64,000 bases of DNA from Billgrantia antri (lineage in GTDB: Bacteria > Pseudomonadota > Gammaproteobacteria > Pseudomonadales > Halomonadaceae). The notes below the pieces were generated by a model that had not been told where the DNA came from, ran no database searches, and saw nothing but the letters and a program-made list of their open reading frames with translations. The position numbers and the translations under genes were made by a program. Below are positions 38,463 through 49,042 of the stretch, piece after piece. Every line of letters starts with the position of its first letter. Position 1 is the stretch's first letter. The stretch is from contig NZ_JAHYCA010000007.1 in assembly GCF_019430905.1 (NCBI RefSeq), positions 186,001 through 250,000 of the forward strand. Reading direction: 5' to 3'.

Positions 38463-39746
38463 CTACCTGAAGGCGATGTCGCGCAGGAAGAGGGCGATCT
38501 GGGGGAATATGATGATCAGCGCCGCCGCCAGAATCAGCATGAACACGAAGGGTGGCGTTCCGCGTATCACCTCCCAGTAGGGGCGCTTGAAGATGGCGAT
38601 GGCGGTGAAGATGTCGCAGCCGAAGGGAGGCGTCGCCGAGCCGATAGCCACCTGCAGCGTTATCAGCACCCCTACCAGCACCGGGTCGAGCCCGGTGGCC
38701 GCGACGGCAGGAGCGAAGATGGGGGTCAGCACCAGGATCACCACGATGGGGTCGACGAACATGCAGGCCACGAAGAAGGCCACGCAGATCGCGATCAGCA
38801 CCCCGGTGGGGCCGGCCTCGTTGATGCCGACGGCTTCGAGAATGGCCTGCGGAATCTGGGCGAACGAGATGATCCACGAAAAGCCGTTGCCCACGGCCAC
38901 CAGAATGAATACGACCGCGGTGATTAGGCCGGTGGACTTGGCGATGGCATATATGTGCGGAATCTTCAGAGAGCGGAAGACGACGAACTCCAGCACGATG
39001 GCATAGAGTACGCACGCCGCAGCGGCTTCGGTGGGGCTGAAGATTCCGCCGTAGATTCCGCCCACGATGATCACCGGGAAACCGAGAGGCCAGAGTGCTT
39101 CACGCACGGCCCGGCCGCGCTCCTGCCAGTTGGACTTGGCCTCCGTCGGCACGTCCTTGAGGATGGCGTAGGCCACGCAGTAAGCCGAGAACATCAGCAA
39201 TATCAGCAAGCCCGGACCGATGCCGGCAATGAACAGCTCGCCTATCGAGGTGCCCGAAATGACACCGTAGATGATCATGCCGATGCTGGGCGGGATCAAG
39301 AAGGCGATGTCGCTGGCGTTGATGATCAGCGCCAGGGTAAAGGAGTCGGAGTAACCTGCCTTGAGCATCTTGGGGCGCAGCGGCGAGCCGATGGCCACCA
39401 CCGTGGCCTGTGTCGAGCCCGAAACCGCCCCGAACAGGGTGCAAGAGGCCGCGGTGCTGACGGCGAGTCCGCCTTTCACGTGGCCGATGAAGGCCATCAC
39501 CATATTGATGAGACGCTCGGCCGATTGCCCTCGGGTCATGATGTCGGCGGCGAGGATGAACATCGGGACCGCTATCAGGGAGGCAGGCCGTATGCCCGCC
39601 ATCATCTGCTGGATCAGCGTGTCCATCTGACCCAGCCCGTTGAACATCATGTAGAAGCCGATGACGGCTGCCGTGATCAGCGGAATCATCATCGGAAAGC
39701 CCAGCAGCAGCAGGGCGATCATCGTCGTTACCATTACTGTGGTCAT
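38463..39746 (-). CDS. teaC: Ectoine TRAP transporter large membrane subunit TeaC
   Basis: The 427-residue DctM-type permease has about twelve spans and forms the sodium-driven translocation unit with TeaB. It shows the DctM blocks FILAADIMTRGQSAERLINM, SGSTQATVVAIGS and PPSIGMIIYGVISGTSIGELFIAGIGPG. It takes ectoine and hydroxyectoine delivered by TeaA, for osmoprotection and recovery of leaked solute. It lies 29 bases after teaB. Confidence 0.95.
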   Translation of the reverse strand: MTTVMVTTMIALLLLGFPMMIPLITAAVIGFYMMFNGLGQMDTLIQQMMAGIRPASLIAVPMFILAADIMTRGQSAERLINMVMAFIGHVKGGLAVSTAASCTLFGAVSGSTQATVVAIGSPLRPKMLKAGYSDSFTLALIINASDIAFLIPPSIGMIIYGVISGTSIGELFIAGIGPGLLILLMFSAYCVAYAILKDVPTEAKSNWQERGRAVREALWPLGFPVIIVGGIYGGIFSPTEAAAACVLYAIVLEFVVFRSLKIPHIYAIAKSTGLITAVVFILVAVGNGFSWIISFAQIPQAILEAVGINEAGPTGVLIAICVAFFVACMFVDPIVVILVLTPIFAPAVAATGLDPVLVGVLITLQVAIGSATPPFGCDIFTAIAIFKRPYWEVIRGTPPFVFMLILAAALIIIFPQIALFLRDIAFR

Positions 39747-39775
39747 GCTGTGTTCCCCCGAACACCTGAGCTGCG

Positions 39776-40354
39776 TCAGACTTCCGTTTCCGTATCCTTG
39801 TAGCCGTCGAGGACACCGGTCGATAGATAAACGTCACGCGACGTCATGTTCTTGATCGCGGTCAGAAAATACTGGATGCCGGTGATCAGAAAGCCCAGGG
39901 GTACCCAGACATAGATGATCCAGACCGGAATGCTCAGCGCCGGAAGAACCCGCCCCTTGGAGTAGAGATCGGCAATGTAGACGATCGAATAGTAGAGCAG
40001 GAAGAACATGACCAGCGCGGTGAACAGCGAGATGACGATCATCAACACCCGGCGCCCACCGACCGGCAGGGCATCGTAGACGGCCGACATGCGAATGTGG
40101 CGCCCATGACGCGCGGCATAGCCGATTCCGGCGAAGGTGATCATGATGATCAGGATCCGGTTGATCTCGCCGGTAAAGAAAATACTGCTGCCAAAGACGA
40201 AGCGTCCGATCACGTTGGCAATGGTATTGATGGCCATCAACAGTACCCCCATTGCCAGGATGACGGCTTCGATCTTGCTGATCAGGGTGTCGATGGTGCC
40301 AAGAAAGCCAGGGAGACCGGAGCGATAGTTCTTTTCAGCTTCTTCTTCGGACAT
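39776..40354 (-). CDS. teaB: Ectoine TRAP transporter small membrane subunit TeaB
   Basis: The 192-residue DctQ-type subunit has four spans after a hydrophilic N-terminus ([17 protein letters not shown]). I chose this ATG because GAGGAAG precedes it on the minus strand; the longer in-frame start would add 38 non-conserved residues. It assembles with TeaC. A 233-base gap containing a hairpin separates it from teaA. Confidence 0.93.
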   Translation of the reverse strand: MSEEEAEKNYRSGLPGFLGTIDTLISKIEAVILAMGVLLMAINTIANVIGRFVFGSSIFFTGEINRILIIMITFAGIGYAARHGRHIRMSAVYDALPVGGRRVLMIVISLFTALVMFFLLYYSIVYIADLYSKGRVLPALSIPVWIIYVWVPLGFLITGIQYFLTAIKNMTSRDVYLSTGVLDGYKDTETEV

Positions 40355-40540
40355 GATGGCGCTTCCTCTTGGTGCGAAAGCCGAATACGGGCTGATGAGT
40401 CTTAAGCGTAGCCACCAAGTGCCGGTGCCGAACACCTCAGCGACCTCAACGTTGCATTTACGCTGCAACCCACTACGTGGCGGTTACCGCCTGTCCCATG
40501 CCATGCGCACGGGGCTCGTTCAAGACCGCTTGAAACAACT

Positions 40541-40564
40541 CGGGGGCAGCCTCAGCTGCCCCCG
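40541..40564 (-). terminator. Hairpin between teaA and teaB
   Basis: A 10-bp stem CGGGGGCAGC / GCTGCCCCCG with a 4-base loop lies just after the teaA stop and is followed by AGTTGTTTC on the minus strand. It probably lets teaA be expressed above teaBCD, as with many binding-protein genes. Confidence 0.7.
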
Positions 40565-40587
40565 AAGCGGTGGCGTGATCCAGGAAC

Positions 40588-41616
40588 TCAGCCGTTTTCG
40601 CCGTTCTCGGTGACCGCTTCCAGGTCGGCCTTGAACTGCTCGAGAAGCTCGCGTCCGGTTTCACCGGTCATTTCGAGGAACTCCTCCTCGACCTGCGGCG
40701 CGCGTTCGCGGAAGGTCTGGATCTGCTCCTCGTCGAGACGGGTCACGCTGCACTCGTCACAGGCTTCCATGATCTTGTCCAGCGACTCCTCGGACAGCCC
40801 CTGGATGTGCTCGATGGTGTGATCGTAGGCCACGTCAGCCGCCTCGCGAACCAGCTGCTGATCCTCCTCGGAGAGGCCCTCGAAGAAATCCTGGTTGGCC
40901 ATCATGGCGGTGGTGAACCAGCCGTGGCCGGTGAAGATGAGGTGCGGCGAGACCTCGTACAGGCCGCCGGATTCGATCCAGAAGATCGGGTTCTCCTGAC
41001 CGTCGATGATGCCGGTCTGCAGGCCGCCGTAGACCTCACCCCACGGAAGCGGCGTCGGCGTTGCGCCGAAGGCGCTGTAAGTTTCCGCCAGCAGCGGGTT
41101 GGTCATGGTGCGGATCTTCTTGTTGTCGAAGTCCTCCGGCGAGGTGATCGGCTCGTCGGCGGTGACCACCATTTCCCCTTCGGGGTACATCTTGAGCAGT
41201 TCCAGCCCGTGCTCGGCATAGAGCTCGGGGAACATCTCGTTGATCGCCTTGCTCTCCTCGAAGAACTCGAGCACGGTTTCTTCGTCGGTGGGCAGCAGGT
41301 AGGGAATGAAGAAGATCTGGGCTGACGGAATCAGGGCGCCGGTGAAGCCGGGCGACTGGTTGACGAACTGGAGAATGCCGTTCTGGGTCTGCTCCATGAT
41401 ATCGTCGGATTCACCCAGCTCGCCGAAACGATAGATCTGGACGCTGTGGTCGGAGTTTTCCTCGATATGCTCCTTGAAGGCGACGGCAAACACGTCTTGT
41501 ACATCACCTTCATATTCCTCGTGCGCATAACGCCAGTTATCGGAATATGCGGCCGCGGACATGCCGAGCAACATGGCGCCGATACTGGCCGTGGTCAACA
41601 ACTGGGTTGCCTTCAT
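40588..41616 (-). CDS. teaA: Ectoine/hydroxyectoine-binding protein TeaA
   Basis: The 342-residue periplasmic TRAP binding protein (DctP fold) has a signal peptide of about 25 residues (LLGMSAAAYS), and the mature protein starts DNWRYAHEEYEGDVQDVF. As recalled, the sequence is very close to H. elongata TeaA throughout, including FGELGESDDIMEQTQNGILQ, KKIRTMTNPLLAETYSAFGA and WGEVYGGLQTGIIDGQENP, so the ectoine specificity is well supported. The chosen ATG has AGGAGAAG upstream; the longer in-frame start is rejected. It is the first gene of teaABCD. Osmotic induction is known for H. elongata but cannot be read here. Confidence 0.96.
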   Translation of the reverse strand: MKATQLLTTASIGAMLLGMSAAAYSDNWRYAHEEYEGDVQDVFAVAFKEHIEENSDHSVQIYRFGELGESDDIMEQTQNGILQFVNQSPGFTGALIPSAQIFFIPYLLPTDEETVLEFFEESKAINEMFPELYAEHGLELLKMYPEGEMVVTADEPITSPEDFDNKKIRTMTNPLLAETYSAFGATPTPLPWGEVYGGLQTGIIDGQENPIFWIESGGLYEVSPHLIFTGHGWFTTAMMANQDFFEGLSEEDQQLVREAADVAYDHTIEHIQGLSEESLDKIMEACDECSVTRLDEEQIQTFRERAPQVEEEFLEMTGETGRELLEQFKADLEAVTENGENG

Positions 41617-41681
41617 TATTATCTTCTCCTCGCAGGTTTGGCCCGTGAAAACATGCAACATCAACAGGCATCGGTAGCCAC

Positions 41682-41703
41682 AAAAAGCTACACAGCTTTT
41701 TTC
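41682..41703 (-). terminator. Terminator of the DUF2390 gene, before teaA
   Basis: AAAAAGCT and AGCTTTTT form an A/T-flanked stem with a 4-base loop, giving a T run on the minus strand. It lies 16 bases past the stop of the upstream minus-strand gene and leaves about 65 bases for the teaA promoter. Confidence 0.7.
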
Positions 41704-41718
41704 AGGCTAGCGTGCCCC

Positions 41719-42243
41719 CTAGAGAGGGTCAAGGCGGTATTCGAGGGTTTGGAGTGCCAAAAGTTGTGCTTTTTTCTGTAATTTCCAGCGACTTGCCAGG
41801 GAAGTTACGAGACCTGGATCGTCCGCTGACAGGGGCGTGAGTGGCTCGGCCTGCTTGGCGAGGCACTGGAGACGCTGCAAGGTTTCACGTTCGGCGGCAA
41901 GTTCGGCCTGCTGGATTCGCCGGCGGACATCGGCGATGCCGGGGCTGCGGGCGGCCTCTGCCTTGAGCTGACGGCGCAGATCACGCAACGATTGAGTGAC
42001 ACTGCGCTGCCAACGGCGAATGGCCTCGAGCTCGGGCGGCTCCTCACGCAGGGTCAGACCGTGCCGGTACAGCCAGCAGTGCCACAGAAGTTCGCACACG
42101 TCGATGCCGGCCTCGTCCTGCAGGCACAGACAGGCGGCCTCAACGCCGGGGCGAGCGTAGAAGGCGAGGGCAAAGTCCCACAGCGGGTCGGCGCCAAGCC
42201 CGGCCCGCAGAGCGACAAGCGTTGCGGTAGAATCGTCCGTCAT
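41719..42243 (-). CDS. TIGR02444/DUF2390 family protein
   Basis: The 174-residue soluble protein has the family signature LWDFALAFYARPGVEAACLCLQDEAGIDVCELLWHCWL near the N-terminus, followed by a helical, charged region (VTQSLRDLRRQLKAEAA). Function is unknown; the family is common in Halomonas and Pseudomonas next to the ABC-F gene yheS, as here. The start giving MTDDSTAT is preferred because the upstream extension has shadow-like composition. Confidence 0.88.
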   Translation of the reverse strand: MTDDSTATLVALRAGLGADPLWDFALAFYARPGVEAACLCLQDEAGIDVCELLWHCWLYRHGLTLREEPPELEAIRRWQRSVTQSLRDLRRQLKAEAARSPGIADVRRRIQQAELAAERETLQRLQCLAKQAEPLTPLSADDPGLVTSLASRWKLQKKAQLLALQTLEYRLDPL

Positions 42244-42320
42244 GAACCCGTCGTCACCAGCCGGACCACGCAAGCGGGGCCCGGCGCCGTGGCGCCACCT
42301 TTCTGCCAGTTGGAGCCTGC

Positions 42321-44276
42321 ATGATTGCACTGCGCCAGGTTGCCCTGCAACGCGGCACCCAGACCCTGCTCGAGAACGCCGACCTGACCCTGCACGCCGG
42401 TCACAAGGCCGGGATCGTCGGCCCCAACGGGGCCGGCAAGTCCAGCCTGTTCGGTCTGCTGCTGGGCACGCTTGCCCCCGATCGCGGCGAGATAGAAATG
42501 AGCGGAGGCCAGCGCATCGCCCACATGGCACAGGAGGTCGATGCGTTGGATCGCGCCATCGTCGACTACGTGCTCGACGGCGACCGTGAGCTGCGCCAGG
42601 CCGAGGCGGATCTGGGTACAGCGCGCGAGCGTGGCGACGCTCACCGCGAGGCCGAGCTGCACGGCCTCATCGAGGCGCTGGACGGCTACAGCGCCCCGGC
42701 GCGTGCCGCCCAACTGCTGATCGGGCTGGGCTTCACCCAGGCCGACCTGGAGCGGCCACTGTCGGCGTTCTCCGGCGGCTGGCGCATGCGTGCCAACCTG
42801 GCGCGTACGCTGTTCATGCCGTCGGATCTGCTGCTGCTCGACGAGCCCACCAACCATCTGGACCTCGATGCCCTGCTATGGCTCGAGCAGTGGCTGATGC
42901 GCTACCCCGGTACCTTGCTGTTGATTTCCCACGACCGCGATTTCCTCGATGCCGTGTGCGACCACATCGTGCACTTCGACCGGCGTCGGCTGGTGCTCTA
43001 TCGCGGCAACTACTCCACCTTCGAGCGCACGCGCGCCGAGAAGCTGGCGCTGCAGCAGGCCGAGGCCGCCAAGCAGCAGGCACGGCGCGAGGAGATCGAA
43101 CGCTTCGTAGCGCGTTTCAAGGCCAAGGCGAGCAAGGCGCGCCAGGCCCAGAGCCGGCTGAAGATGCTCGAGCGCATGGGCGACATAGCCGTGGCCCATG
43201 CCGATTCGCCGTTTCATTTCACCATTCCCGCCGCTGACAAGACCTCGCATCCGCTGCTGGTGCTGGATCAGGCACGACTCGGCTACCGCGACGAAGCCGG
43301 CATAGAGAAGGTGCAGCTCGACGCGGTCAAGCTGACCCTGCTACCGGGACAACGTATCGGCCTGTTGGGGCCCAACGGGGCCGGCAAGTCGACCCTGATC
43401 AAGTCGTTGACCGGCGAGCTGCCGCTGCTGGCGGGAAAGCGGGTGCCGGGCGAGCATCTCAGCGTCGGTTATTTCGCCCAGCATCAGCTCGAGGGGCTCG
43501 ACATGGCGGCTACGCCGTTCATGCATGTGCAGCGCCTCTCGCCCACTGCCAGCGATCAGTCGATCCGCAATTTCCTCGGCGGCTTCGGCTTCCCGGGCGA
43601 CGATGCCTTCGGCGAGGTGGGGCGTTTCTCGGGCGGGGAGAAGGCCCGCCTGGCGCTGGCCCTGGTGGCGTGGCGCAAACCCAACCTGTTGCTGCTCGAC
43701 GAGCCCACCAACCACCTTGACCTGGAGATGCGCGAGGCGCTCACCGAGGCCTTGGCCAGCTTTGAAGGCACGGTGATCCTGGTCTCCCATGACCGCCATC
43801 TGCTGCGTGCCACCGTCGACGAGTTCTGGAAGGTGGCCGACCATCGTGTCGAGCCCTTCGACGGCGATCTTGAGGACTATCGCGCCTGGCTCAAGGCGCG
43901 GCTGGAGGGCGAGCGACGCGAGGCGCGAGCCGACAAGGCCGAGCGCCAGGCGGAGGGTCCCGCACCGAAGGAGGACCGCAAGGCGAGCCGCCGCGCCGCC
44001 GCCGAGCTGCGCGAGAAGCTGCGCCCGCTGAAGAAGGCGCGCGATCGCGCCGAGCAGGCCATGGAGAAGGCCCAGGCGGAGCTGGCCGCGGTGGAGGAGA
44101 CGCTGGGCGAGGCCGAGCTCTATACCGACCCGGCGCGCAAGGCCGCGCTCACCGAGCACCTGGCCCGCCAGGGTGAACTGAAGACGCGGCTCGAAGAGTT
44201 GGAAGCCGAATGGCTCGACGCCGAGGAGGCACTGGAGGCCATGGAAGCGGAGCTGCTGACGACGGGAAGTGAATAG
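42321..44276 (+). CDS. yheS: ABC-F family ATPase YheS
   Basis: The 651-residue soluble protein has two ABC domains: first Walker A GPNGAGKSS at 34-42 and second GPNGAGKST near 351, each with an SGG signature (FSGGWRMR, FSGGEKAR) and LLLDEPTNHLDL Walker B. The interdomain linker and a C-terminal Lys/Glu-rich coiled coil (DKAERQAEGPAPKEDRKASRR) match YheS. ABC-F proteins act on ribosomes to relieve stalling rather than transport. It is divergent from the DUF2390 gene. Confidence 0.96.
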   Translation: MIALRQVALQRGTQTLLENADLTLHAGHKAGIVGPNGAGKSSLFGLLLGTLAPDRGEIEMSGGQRIAHMAQEVDALDRAIVDYVLDGDRELRQAEADLGTARERGDAHREAELHGLIEALDGYSAPARAAQLLIGLGFTQADLERPLSAFSGGWRMRANLARTLFMPSDLLLLDEPTNHLDLDALLWLEQWLMRYPGTLLLISHDRDFLDAVCDHIVHFDRRRLVLYRGNYSTFERTRAEKLALQQAEAAKQQARREEIERFVARFKAKASKARQAQSRLKMLERMGDIAVAHADSPFHFTIPAADKTSHPLLVLDQARLGYRDEAGIEKVQLDAVKLTLLPGQRIGLLGPNGAGKSTLIKSLTGELPLLAGKRVPGEHLSVGYFAQHQLEGLDMAATPFMHVQRLSPTASDQSIRNFLGGFGFPGDDAFGEVGRFSGGEKARLALALVAWRKPNLLLLDEPTNHLDLEMREALTEALASFEGTVILVSHDRHLLRATVDEFWKVADHRVEPFDGDLEDYRAWLKARLEGERREARADKAERQAEGPAPKEDRKASRRAAAELREKLRPLKKARDRAEQAMEKAQAELAAVEETLGEAELYTDPARKAALTEHLARQGELKTRLEELEAEWLDAEEALEAMEAELLTTGSE

Positions 44277-44288
44277 TGCGCCGAGGGA

Positions 44289-44603
44289 CTATTTCACGGT
44301 GATGCGGTTGTCTACCTGCGCCACCCCGTCCTGCTCCCGGGTGAGGGTGGCGGCCCGTTCACGCTGCTCCTCGGTCTCGACGAAGCCCGTGAGGATGGCG
44401 CGGTCACCGGCGAGATCCACGTCGATGGCCGAACCCGCCAGGTCCGGCGCTTCGAGAAGCCGGGCCTTGATCTGCACGGCAGCGAGCGAATCCTGCTGCT
44501 CGAGTCTGGCGGTTTCATTGACCGGGGCAACGGTGCAAGCGGCCAGTACGAGCAGCAGGAGCCCCGGTAGGGCAAGAGGCATGAGACGGCGGCATCGAAG
44601 CAT
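44289..44603 (-). CDS. Small BON-domain lipoprotein
   Basis: The 104-residue lipoprotein (LLLLVLAAC, lipidated Cys near 23) carries a single BON domain (AVQIKARLLEAPDLAGSAIDVDLAGDRAILTGFVETEEQ; VAQVDNRITVK). BON proteins of the OsmY/DolP type support outer-membrane integrity. Its ATG overlaps the stop of the AsmA gene as TGATG, with GAGGAGG immediately upstream inside the AsmA coding sequence, which implies translational coupling. A TTG one codon upstream is a less likely start. Confidence 0.85.
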   Translation of the reverse strand: MLRCRRLMPLALPGLLLLVLAACTVAPVNETARLEQQDSLAAVQIKARLLEAPDLAGSAIDVDLAGDRAILTGFVETEEQRERAATLTREQDGVAQVDNRITVK

Positions 44604-47600
44604 CAATTGGCCTCCTCGTCAACGATGGCGCCACGGGAGCGGCTGATCAAGCCTTGGCAATAGGCCACGTCGGGACCGGCGCCGAGCTCCAGTAGCGGCA
44701 GGAGAGCGGTGATGGGGCTGGCAAGGGCTCCCAAGGCGACACTCGCTCCGGCCCGCAGGGCAAGCCCTTGGCGGTGCGGGTCGAGGTCGAGGTCGGAGAA
44801 CGTGCCGCCGAGATGAAGGGGGGAGCGGCCGACGAAGAGACTGGGTCCTTGGGATGAGCGATGATACTGACATCCACCTGTTCCCGGTTCAGGTCGAGCT
44901 GGCCTCCCAGGGTGAAGGTGGTATCGCTCGTGTCGACCACGAAGGTGTCCATCTGGGCCACGCCGTCCCTCGCCTGAAGGTCAGCGTAAGCGCAGTCGAT
45001 GGGAATCGGGCCGCGCCCTCGCGCCCAGCTCAAGAATGTCTGGCCGGCATCGATGCCGGCAAGCTCCACAAGCAGCGCATCCAGCTTGCCGCCGGTCATC
45101 AGCGCGACCACGCCGCCATCGGCGGAGGCCAGCAGCTCGGCGATCGAAGCACCCTCTACCCACAGCTTGCCGCGCCCGGCGATAGTGCCGACGCTTTCAT
45201 CGGCCAGCTCCCAATGCTGCAGCGCATCGTTAAGATCCAGGCGCTTGACTTCCACCTGTACCGTGCCGCTGGGAGGCCGGGTGCTGGAATCGATGTCGAG
45301 CGTGAGATCGACACTGCCTTCTTCCACGCCGAAGCGGAGTGGGGCGAAGCGGCCGCGGCCATCCTCGAGCTCGAAGTCTAAGCTCACGTCGCTCAAGGGG
45401 AGGTTCCCTGCGCGCACCGATTCACCCCGGAAGCTCACGTCCGCGGAGACCCCTTGCCAGCCCTCGGTGACGATGGGCGTATCGGGCAGCACGAAGCGGT
45501 CGTCGGCGGTCTCCTCGGGGGTGGCACCGGCGAGGAACCCCAGGTCCTCTAGTTCGAGAAAGCGGGAGGAGAGCTTTCCTTCCAGTCGAGGCGGCGTGAC
45601 ACCGACATCTAGCGCCAGGCGGCCGGCAAGGTCGCTGTCGCCGACCTGCCCCTGCATGTTACGGAAGGTCCAGCGCTGATCTTCCAGTTGGACGTCTCCC
45701 GACACGGCGTAGGGGGGCAGTTCGGGCAGCGAGACACCCAACAGGCGACTCAGGCGCTGCGGGTTCGGCCCCTCCACCGCGAGCTGCAGATCCAGCCCGG
45801 CCAGCGCGAGTGGCCGCATGAGGGAGCCTTGCAGCTGGATGCTCGTGTCGACGAGGTCCGCTTCGAACTCGACGGCGTAGGGGCGATCCGGGGCGCGGGC
45901 GTCGAGCAGGGGGTCGCCTTGCAGGGTAAGCGAGGCTGGGGCGCCGTCGTAGCGGCCTTCGCCTTGCAGCTGGAACGTCTGGTTCCCGCTGCCGGCGCCC
46001 TGGGTTTCCAGGCGCAGGGTCAGGTCGGTGCCGGCGCGTGGGTCAACGAAGCGGAGCTCCGAGGGGGCGAAGCTCAGGTGGCCGAGGAACGGCAACAGCA
46101 GGTCGTCGCGGCGTACGCCGGGCAGCGCTTCGCTCACGTCGAGGTGCAGGTCGCCCGACAGCCGGCCGAGGCGGTCCTCCACCGTAGTGAAGGTGTCGCC
46201 CAGGCGGCTCAGGGCGATATCGTCGAAGACCAGATCCAGCTGCCCGGACGCCGCTGCGCTGCCGGCATCCAGCGTCAGTGCGCCGCTGAGCGAACCGTCT
46301 GCCAGGCGAAACCGCGAGAGGTCCGCCTGCAGCCGGCCTGAATCCAGCTCGGCATCGAGGGCGAGGTCGTGCAGTACGAGTTCATTGGGCAGCACCAGGG
46401 CGTCGGCCTGAAGGTCCAATTCCCCGTCGAAGCTTCTCAGCGGCGCCAGCAACGATTCGTCCCGGGCCGTGTCGTCCGATGCCTGATCAGCGGGAATGAA
46501 CTGCGCCAGCTCGATGCGCCCGGCCTCGATATCGGCCGTGATCTCAGGGCGCTCCGTGGCGTTTACTTCCACGTTGCCGGCCACTGGGGTCGAACCAACC
46601 ACCCCTTCGACCCTGCTGGCGGCCCACTGCTCGCCCTCCCGGCTCAGCCGACCGGCGAGCCGATAGCCGGGCAGGGGCGGCAGCACCGGGCCGATCCAGC
46701 TTTCCAGGGCGCGGCCGCTTTCGTCGTCGAGCGTCAGGTCGATGGCGAAGGTCTCGGGGTTGAGGAGCAGGTCGAGGGACGCATCGGTGGCGGCTTCCAG
46801 CCTGCCGGAAGTCGCCTGCGCCGCGAACGGGTAATCCCGTCTCAGGCTGCCCGTTTGCAGGTCGAACAGCTCGGGTAGGGGGGCGCCGCTGGCCTGCAAC
46901 GCTAGCGGTTTGTCGCGAAAGGTGCCGTTGGCCGTCAGGCGTAGCCCGGGTGGCGCCTTCTCGTCGATGCTCTCGAGCGTCACCTGGAGGTCGTTGCCGG
47001 CTTCCTCGTGACGATAGGTGCCCTGAGCGTCGGCGATTCGCAGGTTGGCGAGCAGCGTGCTGCGCGAGTAACTGGCACGCTGCGAGAGCGGCTCGAGTTC
47101 CAGCGCAAGCTCGGCATCCAGCGTGGCGCCGGGATCCTGTCCCATACCCAGCTGCGCCGGGTCGATATTCTGCAGAGAGAGCCGAGCCTGTGCCTCGAGC
47201 GTTTCGGGGTCGCTCGTCAGCCGTGCCTCAGCCTCGACGCTGCCGCCCGCCATCTCGAAGTCAATAGCTTCGAGAGCAGCCGTGTGCTCGGCGAAGCGTA
47301 GCTGCCCCTGAAGGTCTTGAATCACTGTCTCGGCGAGCTTCAGGCGATCGACGGAGAGAGCGACCTCGCCGCGCCAGTCCGGCAGCACGGGCACCGAGAC
47401 CGCCGTCTCTTGCTCGGATTCCGGCATGGCCTTGCGCAAGGCGGCGACATCGAGCTCACTTGAGGAGAGCCGTCCGTCCAGGGTCGGTGCCGCGCCCGAA
47501 GTATCTATTGCCAGCTCTCCGCTAAGGCGGCTCTCGGCCGCGGAGGCTTCGATATCGCGCAAGCGCCACACGTGGCCTTCGCGCTCAACTTTTCCCGCCA

Positions 47601-48423
47601 CCTCGCGGTGATCCAGTGCCATTGGCGGCAGCCCCAGCCCGCGAGACCATTGAGCAAGGTCTTTGAGATTGAGATCTCCATTGACCCGCAAGCCATCCAT
47701 CGACGGAGCGCCGGATATCTCGAAGGTGGCAGTGAACTGGCTTTCTTCGGAGCTGAGAGAAACCTCTCCGTTGAACGCCTGAGTGGCATCCATGAACGTC
47801 GCGATGGGGGCGGTATCGGCCTCCAATGCAAAGCGGCGTCCCCGAAACGACAGCATCGCCTCGGTGTGCAGGGCCTCGTCGTCGGCTTGTATCTCTAGGC
47901 TGGAGAGGGAAAACTCGAGCGGGATCTCTGTCTGGGCGGCCCGGTAATGGACTTGCGAATCGGCGATGGAGAGCTGGCGCAAGGGCAGGCGAGAGGCCGA
48001 ATCCTCCTGGGCCTGGCGCTCTTCCCGGCCGGTGTCGAATAGCCAGTTGCCCGGGGCATCGGCGCGCTGCTCGAGGTTCAGGGTCGCATCGCTTACTCCA
48101 GCTTCATCCCACGAGACCTGGCCGCGGAGCAGATCGCCGAGGGCGGGCGTCAGGGTGATACGCCGCGCCTCGAGCAGGTGTTCAGCCTCGGCCCAGTCGG
48201 GATTGTCGAGCGTCACGTCCTCGAGTGTCAGCTGTGGCCGGGGAAACAGGTCGATACCCACATCGCCGCGCACGGCCACCTGGCGTCCGGTAGTCTCTTC
48301 CACGCGCTCGATGATGACCGGCTTCAGTGCATTCCAGTGCAGCAAATCCACCGCAGCAACGAGGAAGGCCACGATGAGGACCGGGGCCAACCACCAGAAA
48401 TGCCTAGAGGAGCCATGCTTCAT
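44603..48423 (-). CDS. Large AsmA-family protein, C-terminus frameshifted
   Basis: The AsmA/TamB-like envelope protein of about 1273 residues has an N-terminal span (FWWLAPVLIVAFLVAAVDLL) and long beta-rich repeats; such proteins form periplasmic bridges for phospholipid transport. Read literally, the frame ends at 44647 with an atypical tail. Around 44843-44845 the reading switches: the alternative frame restores a family-like ending (HPKDP-SLFVGRSPLHLGGTFSDL, then VALGALASPITALLPLLELG and DVAYCQGLISRSRGAIV) and stops at 44603, overlapping the BON gene. The full span has 3821 bases, one short of a whole number of codons, so one missing C in the GACCC run explains it. This is either a real mutation affecting the last 80 residues or a sequencing error. 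Confidence 0.85.
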
Positions 48424-48539
48424 CCGTCCGCTCCCTGTTCCTTAGCTTGGGACTTGTACCGTCCGGAGAGGCGGTACTCGGCCGTCCTGTGCCGCTTTCC
48501 TTGCCTGCGGTCATCCTCTCAGTGTGGTCTGGCGCTGCC

Positions 48540-48977
48540 TCAGCTCTCCAGTAGAAACGTTACCGGCCCGTCGTTGACCAGCTCGACCTGCATGTCGGCG
48601 GCGAACTCACCGCTCTCGACCCGGGGCCAGGCCGCCCGGGCGCGTTCGAGCAGGTAGTGGAACAGCCGTTCGCCCTCGGCCGGCGGTGCGGCGCTGGAAA
48701 AGCTCGGGCGCAGCCCCTTGCGGGTGTCGGCGGCCAGGGTGAACTGCGATACCAGCAACAGCCCGCCTTCGACCTGCTGCAGGTCGAGGTTCATCTTGCC
48801 TGCCGCGTCGCTGAATACCCGGTAGCGTAGCAGCTTGTGCAGCAGCCGCTCGGCGGCGGCCTCGTCATCGCCCTTTTCTACCCCCACCAGGGCCAGCAGG
48901 CCGTGATCGATGGCGCCCACCCTACGTTCATCCACCGTGACGCTGGCGCGGCGCACGCGCTGTATCAGGGCCTTCAT
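48540..48977 (-). CDS. dtd: D-aminoacyl-tRNA deacylase Dtd
   Basis: The 145-residue homodimeric enzyme hydrolyses D-aminoacyl-tRNAs. It has the two conserved blocks [23 protein letters not shown] and the Gly-cis-Pro motif region [15 protein letters not shown]. The start [13 protein letters not shown] is the standard family start. It lies 116 bases upstream of the AsmA gene on the same strand, so partial cotranscription is possible. Confidence 0.97.
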   Translation of the reverse strand: MKALIQRVRRASVTVDERRVGAIDHGLLALVGVEKGDDEAAAERLLHKLLRYRVFSDAAGKMNLDLQQVEGGLLLVSQFTLAADTRKGLRPSFSSAAPPAEGERLFHYLLERARAAWPRVESGEFAADMQVELVNDGPVTFLLES

Positions 48978-49042
48978 GCGGCGAGTCTCCTTCGGTCGTC
49001 AACTCGCCGAAGGGTATCATGCGCCGGGACGAAGGGCAGACG

